The notes: generated by a model from the sequence alone, not told the origin. DNA of 64,000 nt from Apostichopus japonicus (GCF_037975245.1 NC_092576.1:26301611-26365610); one strand, 5' to 3'; positions 33,732-44,577 are shown, counted from the first letter of the stretch. Made by a program: numbers and translations.

Positions 33732-35555
33732 GTGCTTTTTACGTGCAAAGAAAACGGACACAAACCAAAGGTCAACAAAACCAAAAACAATCCCAGTCTG
33801 TAAACAACCACCCAAACCCAACCGAAAACCCACAAACAGAAACCTTTCACCAACCCACAAACGTATGCAATGCAGCGTTCAACGCAACGTGAAAAGGACA
33901 CGGACCAAAAGGCCAACAGAACCAAAACAACAAAGCTCTACAAACCAGCCCCAAAAAGCCAACTCAAAACCACAAACATAACCCCCCAACCCATATTATG
34001 TAACGACCACACAACCCCCCCCCACACCTAACAACTAACTCACTTCAATTTTCATCCGGGGTACGCCGTCCCGATAGCAGACGACAGGCTTGCGCATTAC
34101 CTGCGAAGTTTTCCCAATACGGGTCTTTTCAGGCCCCTGGCAGTGTTCCCCCTTTTCCTACGAGCTGGCAGAGTTCTTAGCTCCTCGTGAACCTTGATCG
34201 AGTGGACCTCCCTCTCAGGAACAGGAGGTCCACTAGCGACCATCGTGTCTGGTATAGCGGAAGCGGCTGCGGGTAGGGTGGAAGGGCCACTCGAGTCAAT
34301 GAGATCAGTGGCCTGTTTTGTCTCATCAAACCAATCGGAGGACTCCTTAGCCACAACTAATAAGGCTGTAGTGCAGTCCTCCATTGGCGAGTCAGAATCT
34401 GGGCCACTTAATGTCTCTTGGGCCGGTTGACTCGGGCCCGACTAGTATCACCGATAGCGGGCGTAGCTACCGGTGAACCAGTACAAGCGGCATCCTGCGC
34501 CGCGTGCCACTCCGCTAGTACCATCTCCGCCGTTTTGTCCTGCTCTGCCTCAGTGGGCAGGCTGGCAGTCTCGGCAAGTTCGATCAGGGGAGAGGTCGGA
34601 CACGAAAGGGGGAACAAAGCCTCCATCGGGGCGCTAGTGTCGGACACTGGGGCGATGACAGGAGCATCATGTGATACGGTGTCAGAGACCGGGACAGGGA
34701 CCGCTTCAACCACGCCCGTAGCCACTCTCGCGGCGTATGGGCGGTCTGGGCATAAACGGGCGAGATGGCCCGTTTTCCCACACGAGTTGCAAACGATATC
34801 CCTTTTACACTCGGCCAGGGTATGCCCAACCTGTAAACAGCGGCTACACCGCTTGTTCGGGCACAACCTGGCCTCATACCCTTCTAGCTCGCACCTCCAA
34901 CAAGTGCGAGGCTGGCCCGGGTATGCAATGTAGGCCCCGGGCCCATTAGGCTACAAGGTAGAGGGAATATCGGACTTGAGTTCGACTCTAACTCGTCTAG
35001 TCCTGGTCTTAACACCCTTACATTCAAGGAATCCCGGCTCCTCGTAGCCGGTCACTTTCCCAAAACGCCCCAGTGTCCGAACAACAACCTGTTCAGACAT
35101 GTCCAGAGGGAGGTGGAAGCCTGTCAGCCACACCGAACTGTCATACGGTGTGACCTTCAGTCCCTCAACTCCCTCCAACACATGGACGCCTCGGACGCGG
35201 GCAGCCTCCGAGGTGAATCTAACATCAAAACAATTCATACCCTAGAGAGGTTTACGCTGAAGCGCGTCAACCTCTCCAGGGACCTTTAAACCAACAGAAC
35301 GCAAAACTGAAAAAACCGGGGACGACCTTAGCCTCCCCCGAAAAACTCAACAAAACGATTTTGCTGTCACGACGAGCCGCCATGACAGCTAGGGGTGTGG
35401 CAAGCCACGCACCTACTAAAACCAAAAACCACGAAACAAAGCCAAAACTACACTTAACAAACTGTTGAAAGGCCAACGTAAAAAACACAACGTGTGTGGT
35501 GAACGACAAGTGGAAAGCAGCCGAGGAGACGTCCGCACTCCAGGAAAACCAGCTA
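33732..35555 (-). mobile_element. ORF1-only LINE derivative, copy 2 (full length)
   Basis: A complete 1,824-bp retroposed unit bounded by an 11-bp target duplication. On the minus strand it has a 5'UTR (35384-35555) beginning with the family 5' end, ORF1 (34097-35383), then directly the last ~50 bases of the LINE-B ORF2 region (GCGCAAGCCTGTCGTCT onward) and the LINE-B 3'UTR ending GCACGTAAAAAGCAC. No endonuclease or reverse transcriptase. Because both ends and the target duplication are intact, this is the size of the unit that was mobilised, not a chance remnant. It must have used a reverse transcriptase supplied by a full LINE. Mammalian HAL1 elements have the same plan; that comparison is to plan only, not sequence. 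Confidence 0.88.
34097..35383 (-). pseudogene. Gag-like ORF1 of ORF1-only LINE copy 2
   Basis: ATG at 35383 (MAARRDSKIVLLSFSGE) and TAA at 34097 (ends LGKLRR). The N-terminal domain has NCFDVRFTSEAARVRGVH, KVTPYDSSVWL and VVVRTLGRFGKV. Zinc knuckles follow: CWRCELEGYEARLC (no histidine at the usual place), CSRCLQVGHTLAEC and CNSCGKTGHLARLC. Then come a Pro/Val-rich stretch and a C-terminal acidic domain (MEDCTTALLVVAKESSDWFD) with a basic end (RRKRGNTARGLKR). About 430 codons in all, broken by at least three frameshifts. Sequence conservation with LINE-A ORF1 is clear in the first domain and knuckles and weak afterwards. Role: RNA packaging or nucleic-acid chaperone, by family. Confidence 0.82.
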
Positions 35556-35566
35556 CCGCAGTGTTT
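35556..35566. repeat. Target site duplication of ORF1-only LINE copy 2 (right)
   Basis: CCGCAGTGTTT, identical to 33721-33731. Confidence 0.88.
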
Positions 35567-35890
35567 TGCTCCTGTGACTAGTCGCAGCAACATCGCAGCA
35601 AAGAAATATGACTTCGCAGGAGCACCATCTTGTTGTAACTAGTCGCGGCATCTGTTTTTACCTCCATGGTCGCAGCTTTTTCGCGGCAAGGAAAGTAACT
35701 TCGTTGGAAAGGCCTTTTGGTGGCAACCAGTCGCAGCTACTTCGCGGCATAGGAATAATCACTTTACAGGAAGGTACCTTTCCTGCAACTAGTTTTGGGA
35801 ACTCAAATTATTACTGCATGATCATGGGCAGGTTCCCCTTTCTGCAACTAGCTGTATTTACTACATTGCAAGAAAGCTATCATAGTGCAG
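35567..35890 (+). repeat. Degenerate tandem repeat built on ACTAGTCGCAGC
   Basis: Units of about 60-90 bp each contain (A/C)ACTAGTCGC(A/G)GC or CAACTAG followed by a TTCGCGGCA-like block and an AGGAA-rich part (starts near 35575, 35636, 35718, 35787, 35848). It fades into unique sequence by 35900. No coding meaning. Its GTCGC/CGCAGC words echo the minisatellite at 38745. Confidence 0.5.
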
Positions 35891-37962
35891 CGATTCGGCA
35901 GTTACCTTCCTTACCTTCACAACAAGGAGAAACTTAAATACAATGTTACAGACTCAAACTCTACACAAACCAAACAGAAATCTTTAAATTATTCTTGGTT
36001 TCAATTAAAGAGCCATTATCTCTTAAATGTTTTCACTTTTCCTTTAGGAATAGAAAATATGTGGTACCAATGAACAAACTGTAATGGTTACTAAATGAGG
36101 AGAGGTATACTGGGGACTGTAACATCAAGGCTATAGAGCTCATAGATCAGCAATTAAAAACTTACTGATATTTAAAAAAAAATCCATTCGTACAAGAAAC
36201 CCACAATTACACTAAGCAATGTAAATCATTCAAATCTTAAAAGTTAACTCAAAACTCTGAGAACAAAACTCAGGAAGATTCTTCATAATTCTACCAACGT
36301 CACTGTTGTTTCTGTTAATTAGTTAAAAGGTTTCAGTTAATCAGTTTAAAATGTTAATCAGTGTCTTTAAAATTTGAAAACCAATCCATACTTCTCTATA
36401 ATGATTGGTTCAGGTGTCTGACATGTCTATCATGTATGGAAGAGTTTAAAAAGTCAAACAGAACAGTGAAGAAACTACCATGATAGCATGCTCTGTTAAG
36501 GAGATATGACACTTTGCATATTTCAAAATTTCTTTGCAAATGGCTGGTGTAGAAAGACTAACTGTGAGGGTGTGATGTGACATCCTCACTTCCTTGACAT
36601 GTGTCAATATATTTCATTGAAAAGTAATTAAATTTTTGGTCATAAATGTAAAAGAAATATAGTCTAACATTCTTCAGACGTTAAATCTCAAATACTTCCC
36701 TTGACACATATGTGATCTCCTGTCGTATCTTTTGGTTGTAAGTCATAAAATCTTACAAAATGTTTTAATAAAATAACAAAAACTTTTCAGGACTGTCAGG
36801 ATATGACGTCACAGCTAGTCTGATTTCAGCACTTTCTACACAATCAGGATAGAACTTTAAACTTTAATATCTCCTAAACGGAAAAAGATATTTGAATAAT
36901 TTCTTCACTATTGGGTTCCATGTATTGTCCTCTTTCATATAAGATAAAGATTGTGACAAAACCAGGACGCTGAAACAAGTTTTGAACTTGAGTATGTACA
37001 TTGAGGTATTTGTTCCTCTCAAAGTCAATCGTCATCCTGCATATATTACAGTTGGTCTGGCCATCTTCAACAGAGCTAAACCAGGACCCGCAGTTATAAT
37101 ACTTTTGAACTGGGGAATCTGCCTTTTCAAAATAGTTCTTAAACTATCAGACAGCTGGACATCAGTGATGGAATGCATAGTTGCAAATGTGAGTATCAGG
37201 AGAAGACTTGTTTCTACTGTCATCCAATGTCCTCTATAGATGTATGATGAACCACTCCTGGACTCTGTCTCTCCATTATCTTCCAAAGGTGAAGCATCAC
37301 ATGTATCATCGGGCTCAACCAACGTATCCTCCCACTTATCAGAAATGTGACCATCTTGGTCAAGAGTTGCCTTAGTTCAATTACTACAGTTGCTAAAGGT
37401 ATAGGTAGATGGTGGGTGGATAATTGTGTGCTCTGAAAATAATCTATGAAATGAAGTTAATCCCTGTCGAATTTAAATAATGCAATGGTGTGTGATATTA
37501 TCTACGCAATGATGTGTCAATGTTGAGCTTATTTTGGACATGACGCACCTATCTTGGGGTTGGAGGTGCATCATATATTTTGTGAATCCATGCTGTTTAA
37601 GCTAGCACGTCATGTCTGCTGTAAGAGGGGGGGGGGGGTTGTTGACTGACCTGATTATAATTCCGAATGGCTGTGGCCATTGACCCACCAACATGCTAAT
37701 TTCAATTGCTGACTAGGCTATTTATAGGAATTGTACTCACCAACATTTTGTTTCCTGGAAACAGTTGCTGCAAGTTCATTCCCAATCGTTGCTTTTTGAG
37801 ATTAGATCTGCAGAAAAAAGGTACAATGATTATTGTACTTGTAGGTGTATGCACAGACATAAGTATGACATAATATGAATATTTATACACTACGAACGTC
37901 ATTGACCAATAGGCCAATGTAATACGACACCATGCTTAACTTGTGTACAGTCTACATGGCAG
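35891..37962. other. Non-coding stretch
   Basis: AT-rich; a G-run near 37626-37638. No gene or RNA recognised on either strand. Confidence 0.45.
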
Positions 37963-38000
37963 TTGTACCAGGGAGTTCCATACATCTCCCTGGTTGTACC
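37963..38000. repeat. 38-bp palindromic hairpin repeat, copy 1
   Basis: TTGTACCAGGGAG and, seven or so bases later, CTCCCTGGTTGTACC form an imperfect inverted repeat around ACCAGGGAG/CTCCCTGGT. A close relative is at 57182-57220. Confidence 0.6.
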
Positions 38001-38222
38001 AACGCAAAGTCTTGAATCTATTTTTAGCAACGGCTCGTAACTAAACCTGCATTTCTGATAGGTTGAATTCAAACTAGTGGGTTTGGCGGAACTGTATGCG
38101 ATTAATTTTAACTGGAATTTGTCGAGGACACTCTTCTCATTATCTGCAAATATCCTTAATTACTCGCCAATTAACGTTGTTGGCAGGAAAAAAACCTGGC
38201 TAATATCTTACTTTGCTGTTTT

Positions 38223-38438
38223 GTGATTGATATATGTAAAAAAATCGATGGACATGTCAAAAAAGTAGCAAACGGCGACCAAACGCAAAATGCTGCTTTA
38301 AGTTTCCTTGCTTGTATAAGGAAGGATCTGGAGAGTAATGGTGAAGCGAAGAGAAAAGACTTTATACTTACTCTCAAATTTCATATCCGCAATGAAACAT
38401 TTCAGCAATTCCATGAGTATTCAATAATAACAAATTGA
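38223..38438 (+). CDS. Possible BESS-like exon, uncertain
   Basis: A 71-codon open frame containing ALSFLACIRKDLESNGEAKR and KDFILTLKFHIRNE. The F-L-x2-I-x-D-L ... K-x-x-F spacing resembles the C-terminal BESS motif of MADF-domain proteins. The frame is short, there is no MADF domain nearby on this strand, and splice sites are not obvious. It could equally be a chance open frame. Confidence 0.25.
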   Translation: MIDICKKIDGHVKKVANGDQTQNAALSFLACIRKDLESNGEAKRKDFILTLKFHIRNETFQQFHEYSIITN

Positions 38439-38744
38439 AGAGGATACTAATTGGTATTTGTCATTAACCTGAGGGAAATTTGTCTTTCTTCTCCACTGTA
38501 TGGTGGCAGTGTACTGAAGATGAAAGATGCTGATGTCACAAAGGCAATCAGCAGCAAGTGCAGCACAGTCAGGAGACTGATGAAGAAAGTGATGCTGACA
38601 TGTTGGGGATAATGGGAGGGGGCAGAGGTAAATTAGAGAAGACAATAATATTACAAGTTTAACAACTAAAATTAAAAGTATAGAACTAAAAATAAAGTAG
38701 TTTATACCTACAAAGTTCGTATGTGTTATTTTTGTTGCAAGGAC
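38439..38744. other. Non-coding stretch
   Basis: No feature recognised. Confidence 0.4.
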
Positions 38745-38965
38745 CTCTCCGGAGAGGTCGCCACAAGCCCCTTTCCCTGCGAAGTTGCCGCAACCCCCAT
38801 TCCGGCGAAATCGTCACAAGCCTCATTTGCATGTGAAAAGTGAAGTCGCAGCGAAGTCGCTGCGAGGTCGCTGCAAGCCTCTCTCCGGCGAAGTCGCCGC
38901 AAGCCTCTTTCCGGCGAAGTCACCGCAAGCTTCGTTTGCATGTGAACAGTGAAGTCGCAAAGGGC
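38745..38965 (+). repeat. Minisatellite, ~27-bp core GAAGTCGCCGCAAGCC
   Basis: Head-to-tail variants of CGAAGTCGCCGCAAGCCTCT followed by TTCCGG (clear units near 38766, 38793, 38843, 38888 and 38914). Two units are extended by TTTGCATGTGAA(A/C)AGTGAAGTCGCA, giving a higher-order pattern. Repetitive open frames on the minus strand are products of this repeat. Confidence 0.75.
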
Positions 38966-39347
38966 CTTTTTTTTTACAGGGGCTATATTCATATGTGTAC
39001 ATCAGTATAGTGTTATGAAATAGTAATACTGCCTCTTTGATGTTCCCGAAACACTCCATCGAGACACCTTACAGGCCCCCTTATATATTTATCTAGGTCA
39101 TGGATTCAGTTTTCCCACGATTAGTTTTAACTATCTTATTGAATCATGTCACAGGGCCTTTTCCCAAAATAGATTCTCACGTGGTATGGAAGTTTTCATA
39201 AGAAAAGGGGTGGACTTCCAAACTCCCAACCAATCAGGGCAGATCAGTGCTTTCTAGACGAATTTTTATATCGTTAAGTTAATGCAGGATGAGCAGGTTA
39301 TTGGCTGCCTTCTGATTGTGCGCAGTGGGATTTTCGGTACAGTAATG
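38966..39347. other. Non-coding stretch upstream of hAT remnant
   Basis: Nothing recognised apart from CAGGGCC near 39151, which could be a hAT-type terminus but has no demonstrated partner. Confidence 0.3.
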
Positions 39348-39354
39348 TATAAAA
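39348..39354 (+). promoter_or_regulatory. TATA box upstream of the hAT transposase remnant
   Basis: TATAAAA followed by GGCGGC, a strong TATA context, about 300 bp before the first transposase-like codons. Assignment to the hAT gene is by position. Confidence 0.45.
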
Positions 39355-39639
39355 GGCGGCATTGTCCCGCAAGTTCACCACTTCGTCATCACTTCGTCAC
39401 CATTTCATCACTCCTTCTAATTGCGGAATTGACGGAGTCAAATCATTGTAATTTTGTTTGTAGGAGATTCGACAGAAGAAATTTCTCGTCAACTTTTTTT
39501 CCGAGAACTCATTGTTTTCTTCTATCTTCCGTTCGAGACGTCTCCTGAAGAAGCATAAAATACGGCATCAAGATAACCCCAGTACCTTTCTATCGCGAGT
39601 CCCGATATAGTATTACTATCGGAGGAGCCGGGCTTGTCA

Positions 39640-41354
39640 CAATATTACAATAGCTAAACATTCCAGCAAAGCGATTCTGACGTATTTTGCTCCAGCAAAA
39701 AAGAAAACTGCAGTACCTGATGTAACTGATAATGCAAGCATTGATTCTTTATCGACATCAGCAAGTTCAGCGACCATGGAAAACCCAAATGAGCTGTTAT
39801 CTTCAGCCCTAGATACCTCACCAGAAAATGATACTCTGGTTAGCAAAGATAGCATTGAGGGGATACAGCCAATAGACCCTTTCTGTTCATGATCCCAGAA
39901 GTGCATCGCGCTTTCTTGAAGAAGGCTCCTTCCAACCAAATTATACGTTCCCAACAAGTACTGAGAGGAAGTTCAGGAGAAAGTGGTTCTCTGTGTTAAC
40001 ATGGATAGAGTACAGTCCTGCCCTAGATAAAGCCTTCTGTTTCCCCTGCCGAGCATTTCCTGGAAAAGGTTGCATGGAAGATGCTTTCAGGAAACACGGT
40101 TTCAATAACTTGAAGAAGAGCACAAACAAATTCAGTGACCACCAAAATAGTATTTCACATCTTGCTACGATGGAGCAACTGATCGCGTTGAGAAGTTGCC
40201 AACAAATGGGTAGTGTAGCTAGCCAACTGAACTCAGCTCATGAGAGGGAGGTTATGGGAAAGAGAGAATATTTGTGGTCAAGACATTGCTTTTTTGTGCC
40301 CGGACAGGTATACCACTTCGGGGTCATGATAAATCTCAAGATTCATCCAACAAGGGTAAGAAATTCAGTCTCATGGAACTGGGAGCTGATGATAATTCTG
40401 TCATCGACAAATATTCCAAAAAAAAAGGAAAGATCTTTCAGCTACGTCCAAGGAAAACACCAAAATGAACTTTTATCAATAATGACAGACAATGTGCTGC
40501 AGAAGATAACTAAAGATATTCAGAAGGCCGGATTTTTTTGCCGCAATAGCAGATGAAACGCAAGACATCAGTCGACATGAACAAGTTGCCGTCGTTCTGA
40601 GACACTGTGATGATAAGTTCAACATGAGTCATTCATCGGTTTCTACAGAACAAACAAAACAGATGGGGATTCCTTGGTTCCTTACTCAAAGAAGAAGTAT
40701 TGTCCCTAGGTTTGGACATGAAGAACATTAGAGCCCAGTGCTATGATGGAGCAGCAAACATGTATGTGGCCATGTATGTGCATTGTCATGCACATATTCT
40801 TAACCTGTGCATCGTAGACATGTGCACGTAAGTACCTGCTGTTGCTTATCTGATGACAACAATGTCTGCACTCCACACCTTTATGGAAGGGTCTGCCAAA
40901 CGTCATGCCATTTTGGAGAACTTTATGAAGGGTAAGACAGCAGGTTTGTTGGCTTATCCACCACCTTGAAATCTTTGAGTGACACATGATGGAGTTGTCC
41001 AGCCGATGCACTGAAGAGTGTCTTCGATAATTGTGACCCTCTTCTGACTGCATTGGAGGAGATATCAGAAACAAGGAGGGCAGGCAAGCATGATAGAGTC
41101 GATTAGAAACTCTTCACAGGCATACTCCTGCGCCGGATTCTGACAGTGCAATATGCTCGCGAAAGAATTTCAATCAAAACACTAAACTATGCAACTGTCA
41201 AGTCATTAGCCAGAGCTACTGTGGAAGTCCTCACCACTATGAGGTCAGATGATTATTTTGAGAAACTATGGGTATACACCCTAGGTCTAAGTAAAGATCT
41301 AGACATTCCGGGTCCCATGCCTCGTAGAAGAACTGCGCCCCCAAAGCTTGGTGG
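39640..41354 (+). pseudogene. hAT transposase, N-terminal and central parts
   Basis: Starts with a Ser-rich leader (LTYFAPAKKKTAVPDVTDN). A TTF-type zinc finger follows (WFSVLTWIEYSPALDKAFCF, then PCRAF, GFNNLKKSTNKFSDH), as found in ZMYM1-like hAT transposases. Next are ADETQDISRHEQVAVVLR (the first catalytic Asp region), QCYDGAANM, HCHAHILNLCIVDMC and FMEGSAKRHAIFENF, all in shifting frames. Last comes SLARATVEVLTTMRSDDYFE up to DIPGPMPRRR at about 41320. Many stops. The gene is then interrupted by an ORF1-only LINE at 41355. Confidence 0.8.
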
Positions 41355-42576
41355 TGGGTAATGCGCAAGCCTGTTGTCTGCCGTCAGGGCGGCGTGCCCC
41401 GGACGGGGTTTGTGGTCGTTACATAATATGGGTCGGGGGGGGGGGTCTGTTTGTAGTTTGGGGTTGGCTTTTTGGGGCTGGTTTGGCATACCCTGGCCGA
41501 GTGTAAGGGGATATCGTGTGTAACTCGTGTGGGAAAACGGGCCATCTCGCCCGGTTATGCCCAGACCGCTCATACGCCGCGAGAGTGGCTACGGGCGTGG
41601 CTGAAGCGGTCCCCGTTCCGGCCTCTGACACCGTACCACCTGATGCTCCTGACATCGACCCAGTGTCCGACACTAGCGCCCCGGTGGAGGCTTTGTTCCC
41701 CTTTCGTGTCCGACCTCTTCCCTAATCGAAGTTGCAGAGACTGCCAGCCTGCCCACTGAGGCAGAGCAGGACAAAATGGCGGAGATGGTACTAGCGGAGT
41801 GGCATGTTGAGCAGGATGCCGCTTGTACTGGTTCACCGTTAGCTACGCCCGCTATCGGTGATATTAGTCGGGCCCCGAGTGAAATGGCCCAAGAGACATT
41901 AAGTGGCTGAGATTCTGACTTGCCAATGGAGGACTGCACTACAGTCTTAGTATTTGTGGCTAAGGAGTCCTCCGATTGCTTTGATGAGACGAAACAGGCC
42001 ACTGATCTCATTGACTCGAGTGGCCCTTCCACTCTGCACACAGTCGCTTCCGCTATACCGGACACGATAGTCGCTAGTGAACCTCCTGTTCCTGACAGGG
42101 AGGTCCACTCGATCAAGGTTGACCAGGAGCTTAGAACTATGCTCGCTCGTAAGAAAAGGGGCAACACTGCTAGGGGCCTGAAAAGACCCATATTGGGAAA
42201 ACTTCGCAGGTAATGCGCAAGCCTGTTGTCTACCATCGGGACGGCGTACCCCGGATGAAAATTTGAGTGAGTTAGGTGTGGGGGGGGGGGGGGTTGTGTG
42301 GTCGTTACATTATATGGGTTTGGGGGGTTGTCTGTGGTTTGGAGTTGGCTTTTTGGGGCTGGTTTGTAGAGCTTTATTGTTTTGGTTTTGTTGGCCTTTG
42401 GGTCCGTGTCCTTTTCACGTCACGCTAAACGCTACATTATATACATTTGTGGGTTAGTGATAGTTTTCTGTTTGTGGGTTTTCAGTTGGGTTTTTGATGG
42501 TTGTTAAACAGACAGGGATTGTTTTTAGTTTTGTTGACCTTTGGTCCGTGTCCGTTTTCTTTGCACGTAAAAAGCA
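41355..42576 (+). mobile_element. ORF1-only LINE derivative, copy 3 (rearranged)
   Basis: Plus-strand element made of three parts: a 3'UTR-like piece (41355-41483) starting TAATGCGCAAGCCTG, the second half of ORF1 (41484-42213), and a full 3'UTR ending GCACGTAAAAAGCAC at 42576. The ORF1 stop is again followed by TAATGCGCAAGCC, the same junction as in copy 2. The extra 3'UTR piece ahead of ORF1 suggests a template switch between two RNAs or a tandem arrangement. It lies within the hAT gene. AAAGCT is found on both sides, but not exactly at the edges, so no firm target duplication. Confidence 0.8.
41484..42213 (+). pseudogene. Partial gag-like ORF1 of ORF1-only LINE copy 3
   Basis: Begins inside the second knuckle (HTLAECKG) and has a complete third knuckle CNSCGKTGHLARLC, the Val/Pro-rich stretch (AEAVPVPASDTVPPDAPD), and the acidic C-terminus MEDCTTVLVFVAKESSD through LGKLRR and stop at 42211-42213. 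One frame change lies near 41730. The N-terminal domain is absent. Confidence 0.78.
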
Positions 42577-42637
42577 CGGAAAGCTGTTCCCAAAAGCGCT
42601 TAGATTTCTTCCAGACACAAAACCTTAGTCAGAGTAT
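42577..42637 (+). pseudogene. hAT transposase, short segment before the solo LTR
   Basis: Reads approximately LFPKALRFLPDTKPLVRV with one frame adjustment, and continues after the LTR as SNVAFLVRLF. The continuity supports treating the LTR as an insertion into this gene. Confidence 0.5.
42634..42637. repeat. 4-bp target duplication of solo LTR (left)
   Basis: GTAT, repeated at 43618-43621. Confidence 0.6.
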
Positions 42638-43617
42638 TGTTACGCCCTGGGTTGTTCGGGATGCGTGTACCCCGTATTTCGAACACGCCCAGGGCTAACA
42701 ATATATTTTCCCGTTTGTTTGAATAATTTACCCCGCGATTTGTTGCCATTCATTGACCATTCCATTTACTTTTGTTTTATTATGCAGGTCTCTTTCGCTG
42801 TACCCGTCGTCTGCCATCACCAGCATTCCAGGCATTCGGTCTTTTTATTACGCGAGTTGTTCTGTTTAGCGTTTATCTATTTTACTTTCACTTACTCTCT
42901 ATACCTTGTTTCATTAAGACGGTGTTGTTTTTCTTATGTATTTTGTGTTGTGGAAACTGTATTTACGTCCTTGAAGTTCGGGCAGAGAACTGGAAACCAG
43001 CGGTGAGCAGCACGGCTATTACAGTAAAGTAATATTTCAAAGGCAAGGTTTATTTAATTTAGAGAGCGGGTCCGGGAGCGAGGGCTGACTACGGGCGCCA
43101 TTTCGTATTTGTAGTGTATAAGTAATAATTTCCCGTCCTTGTTGGCTTCTTTGCATATTATAGACTCCGGAGGTAGGGTCAAATTAGGGCTCTCCCCGGA
43201 GGCAGTGTAGGAGTTAATCGAGGCGGGAACACATTGGGCGGTACTGTTCAGTCTGCCGTTGGCGCCCCGTGTGGAGTACTCACTCTCGTAATTCTTAAGA
43301 GCCGTGCTGCCCACGCCCTGGTACGTATTTATTAGTTATTTAGTTAAAGTGAATCTCTGCCCGTTGTTTGCATTTCTTTGTATACGGCAGAAAGACACTG
43401 CCTTAATTTTGTATATATGTTTAAAGTTGATTAAGTAATTACATGGTTGATTTGAGACCCAGTTCTCTAAAAATATATTCTTCTCTCTTTTTTTGTGTAT
43501 TGGTTCAAGCCCTGCTAGCATAAGTCTTCGCCATCCTTTCCCCTGCCCTGACATCAGGTGGCCTCCAGCTGCCTGATAACCCACGCTACCGCTCGGCCGG
43601 GGTACAGGAGTGTTACA
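42638..43617. mobile_element. Solo LTR (980 bp)
   Basis: Begins TGTTACGCCCTGG and ends GGAGTGTTACA, so it has TG...CA ends, with 6-bp terminal inverted repeat TGTTAC/GTAACA in LTR style, and is flanked by GTAT on both sides. There is no gag or pol inside. Its removal rejoins the hAT coding sequence. The first 60 bp fold on themselves (TGTTACGCCCTGGG against CCCAGGGCTAACA). A 4-bp duplication is compatible with a Ty3/Gypsy-type integrase, but the family cannot be told from an LTR alone. Orientation is not determinable. Confidence 0.68.
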
Positions 43618-43840
43618 GTATGAGCAATGTTGCATTTCTAGTTCGCCTCTTTATGACATCCCGATGAATTCGGCTACATGCGAAAGGAGCTTCTCCTGCC
43701 TTCGCAGGTTAAAAAACTACTTGCGAAACACCACAGGTCAAGAACGACTAAGTAGTTAAGCTGTGTTGAAAGAACTATCGACGTAGACATCCACAAAGTC
43801 GTTAGTCGATTCGCCACACATGCAAGTGTCAGCGGACGTC
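43618..43840 (+). pseudogene. hAT transposase, C-terminal dimerisation domain
   Basis: Reads SNVAFLVRLFMT, then NSATCERSFSCLRRLKNYLR and NTTGQERLSS, a stop, AVL. S-A-T-x-E-R-x-F-S-x-L-x(3)-K is the signature of the hAT C-terminal dimerisation domain. It marks the end of the transposase begun at 39640. Confidence 0.85.
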
Positions 43841-44577
43841 GTCTAGCCCTTCATTAACAGTAATTAACATTGACGTATTTATTATGTATTTCTATGTTGC
43901 CTGATAATGTGGCAATAGTTCAAATATAATGCTGCTACTGCCAAGTAATAATTTGTTATCAAAATCTCAGTCAATACTATGAAATGACCCGTAAATATTG
44001 CTCCATGTTGCACCTAGTCGCATCGTAAAATCCAAACCGACGGAACCGGTGGACTTGAGGGGCTTATCCCCCATGAAAAAGGGGGGGGGGTTGAGGTAGG
44101 TTCAGCCCCCAATATTTGCTAAGTGCTCCAAGAAGTGGGGACCGCGGGGAGAATTTGGAAGTGGGTGCTGAACATATTCTTGATCGGTCCAATGCACAGT
44201 ATACTAATAATTTTAGGGGGAAAGAAGAGTGATAGTGAATAGAAAGTGACGTATAACTTTGGTCTAGATACAATTGCAGACATGAGATCCATATTTCAAG
44301 GATGGGTACATGCAGCTTAGAGCACTCGGGAAGTGCCAATTCCGGCCATCTGGGGGGGTTTGTAAAGCCAAAACAATTCTTCTACGCTCCGCGCCAACCG
44401 ATGGTGGCGCTCCACTTTCACAACTCAAATCCCACCCCTGGACGTCAGTCTCCATGCGGAGTGAACCGCGAACGCGAACCAATAACAATGGACTTTCAAG
44501 GGACGTAGCCAGGGGGGAGCAGTTGGAGAGACCCCCCCCCCGCCTTTGAGTACCCCAATAAAATGAACTGACACCAG
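43841..44577. other. Non-coding stretch between hAT remnant and Harbinger element
   Basis: Contains poly-G/C tracts (44080-44092, 44535-44544). No gene recognised. The last three bases, CAG, are the Harbinger target duplication. Confidence 0.45.

Noticed and set aside
34418..34933. 171-codon + strand open frame
   Set aside because: Antisense to the zinc-knuckle ORF1 of the ORF1-only LINE.
37032..37322. Minus-strand 96-codon frame as a Myb/SANT-like protein
   Set aside because: A single weak W-x3-E-T-S-L-L-L-I resemblance, with no supporting exons or partner domain.
38726..39059. Repetitive 78-88-codon minus-strand frames (ATSPERGLRR repeats)
   Set aside because: Translation of the minisatellite at 38745-38965.
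41340..42585. AAAGCT as target duplication of ORF1-only copy 3
   Set aside because: Only six bases, and the left copy is separated from the element start by about ten bases.
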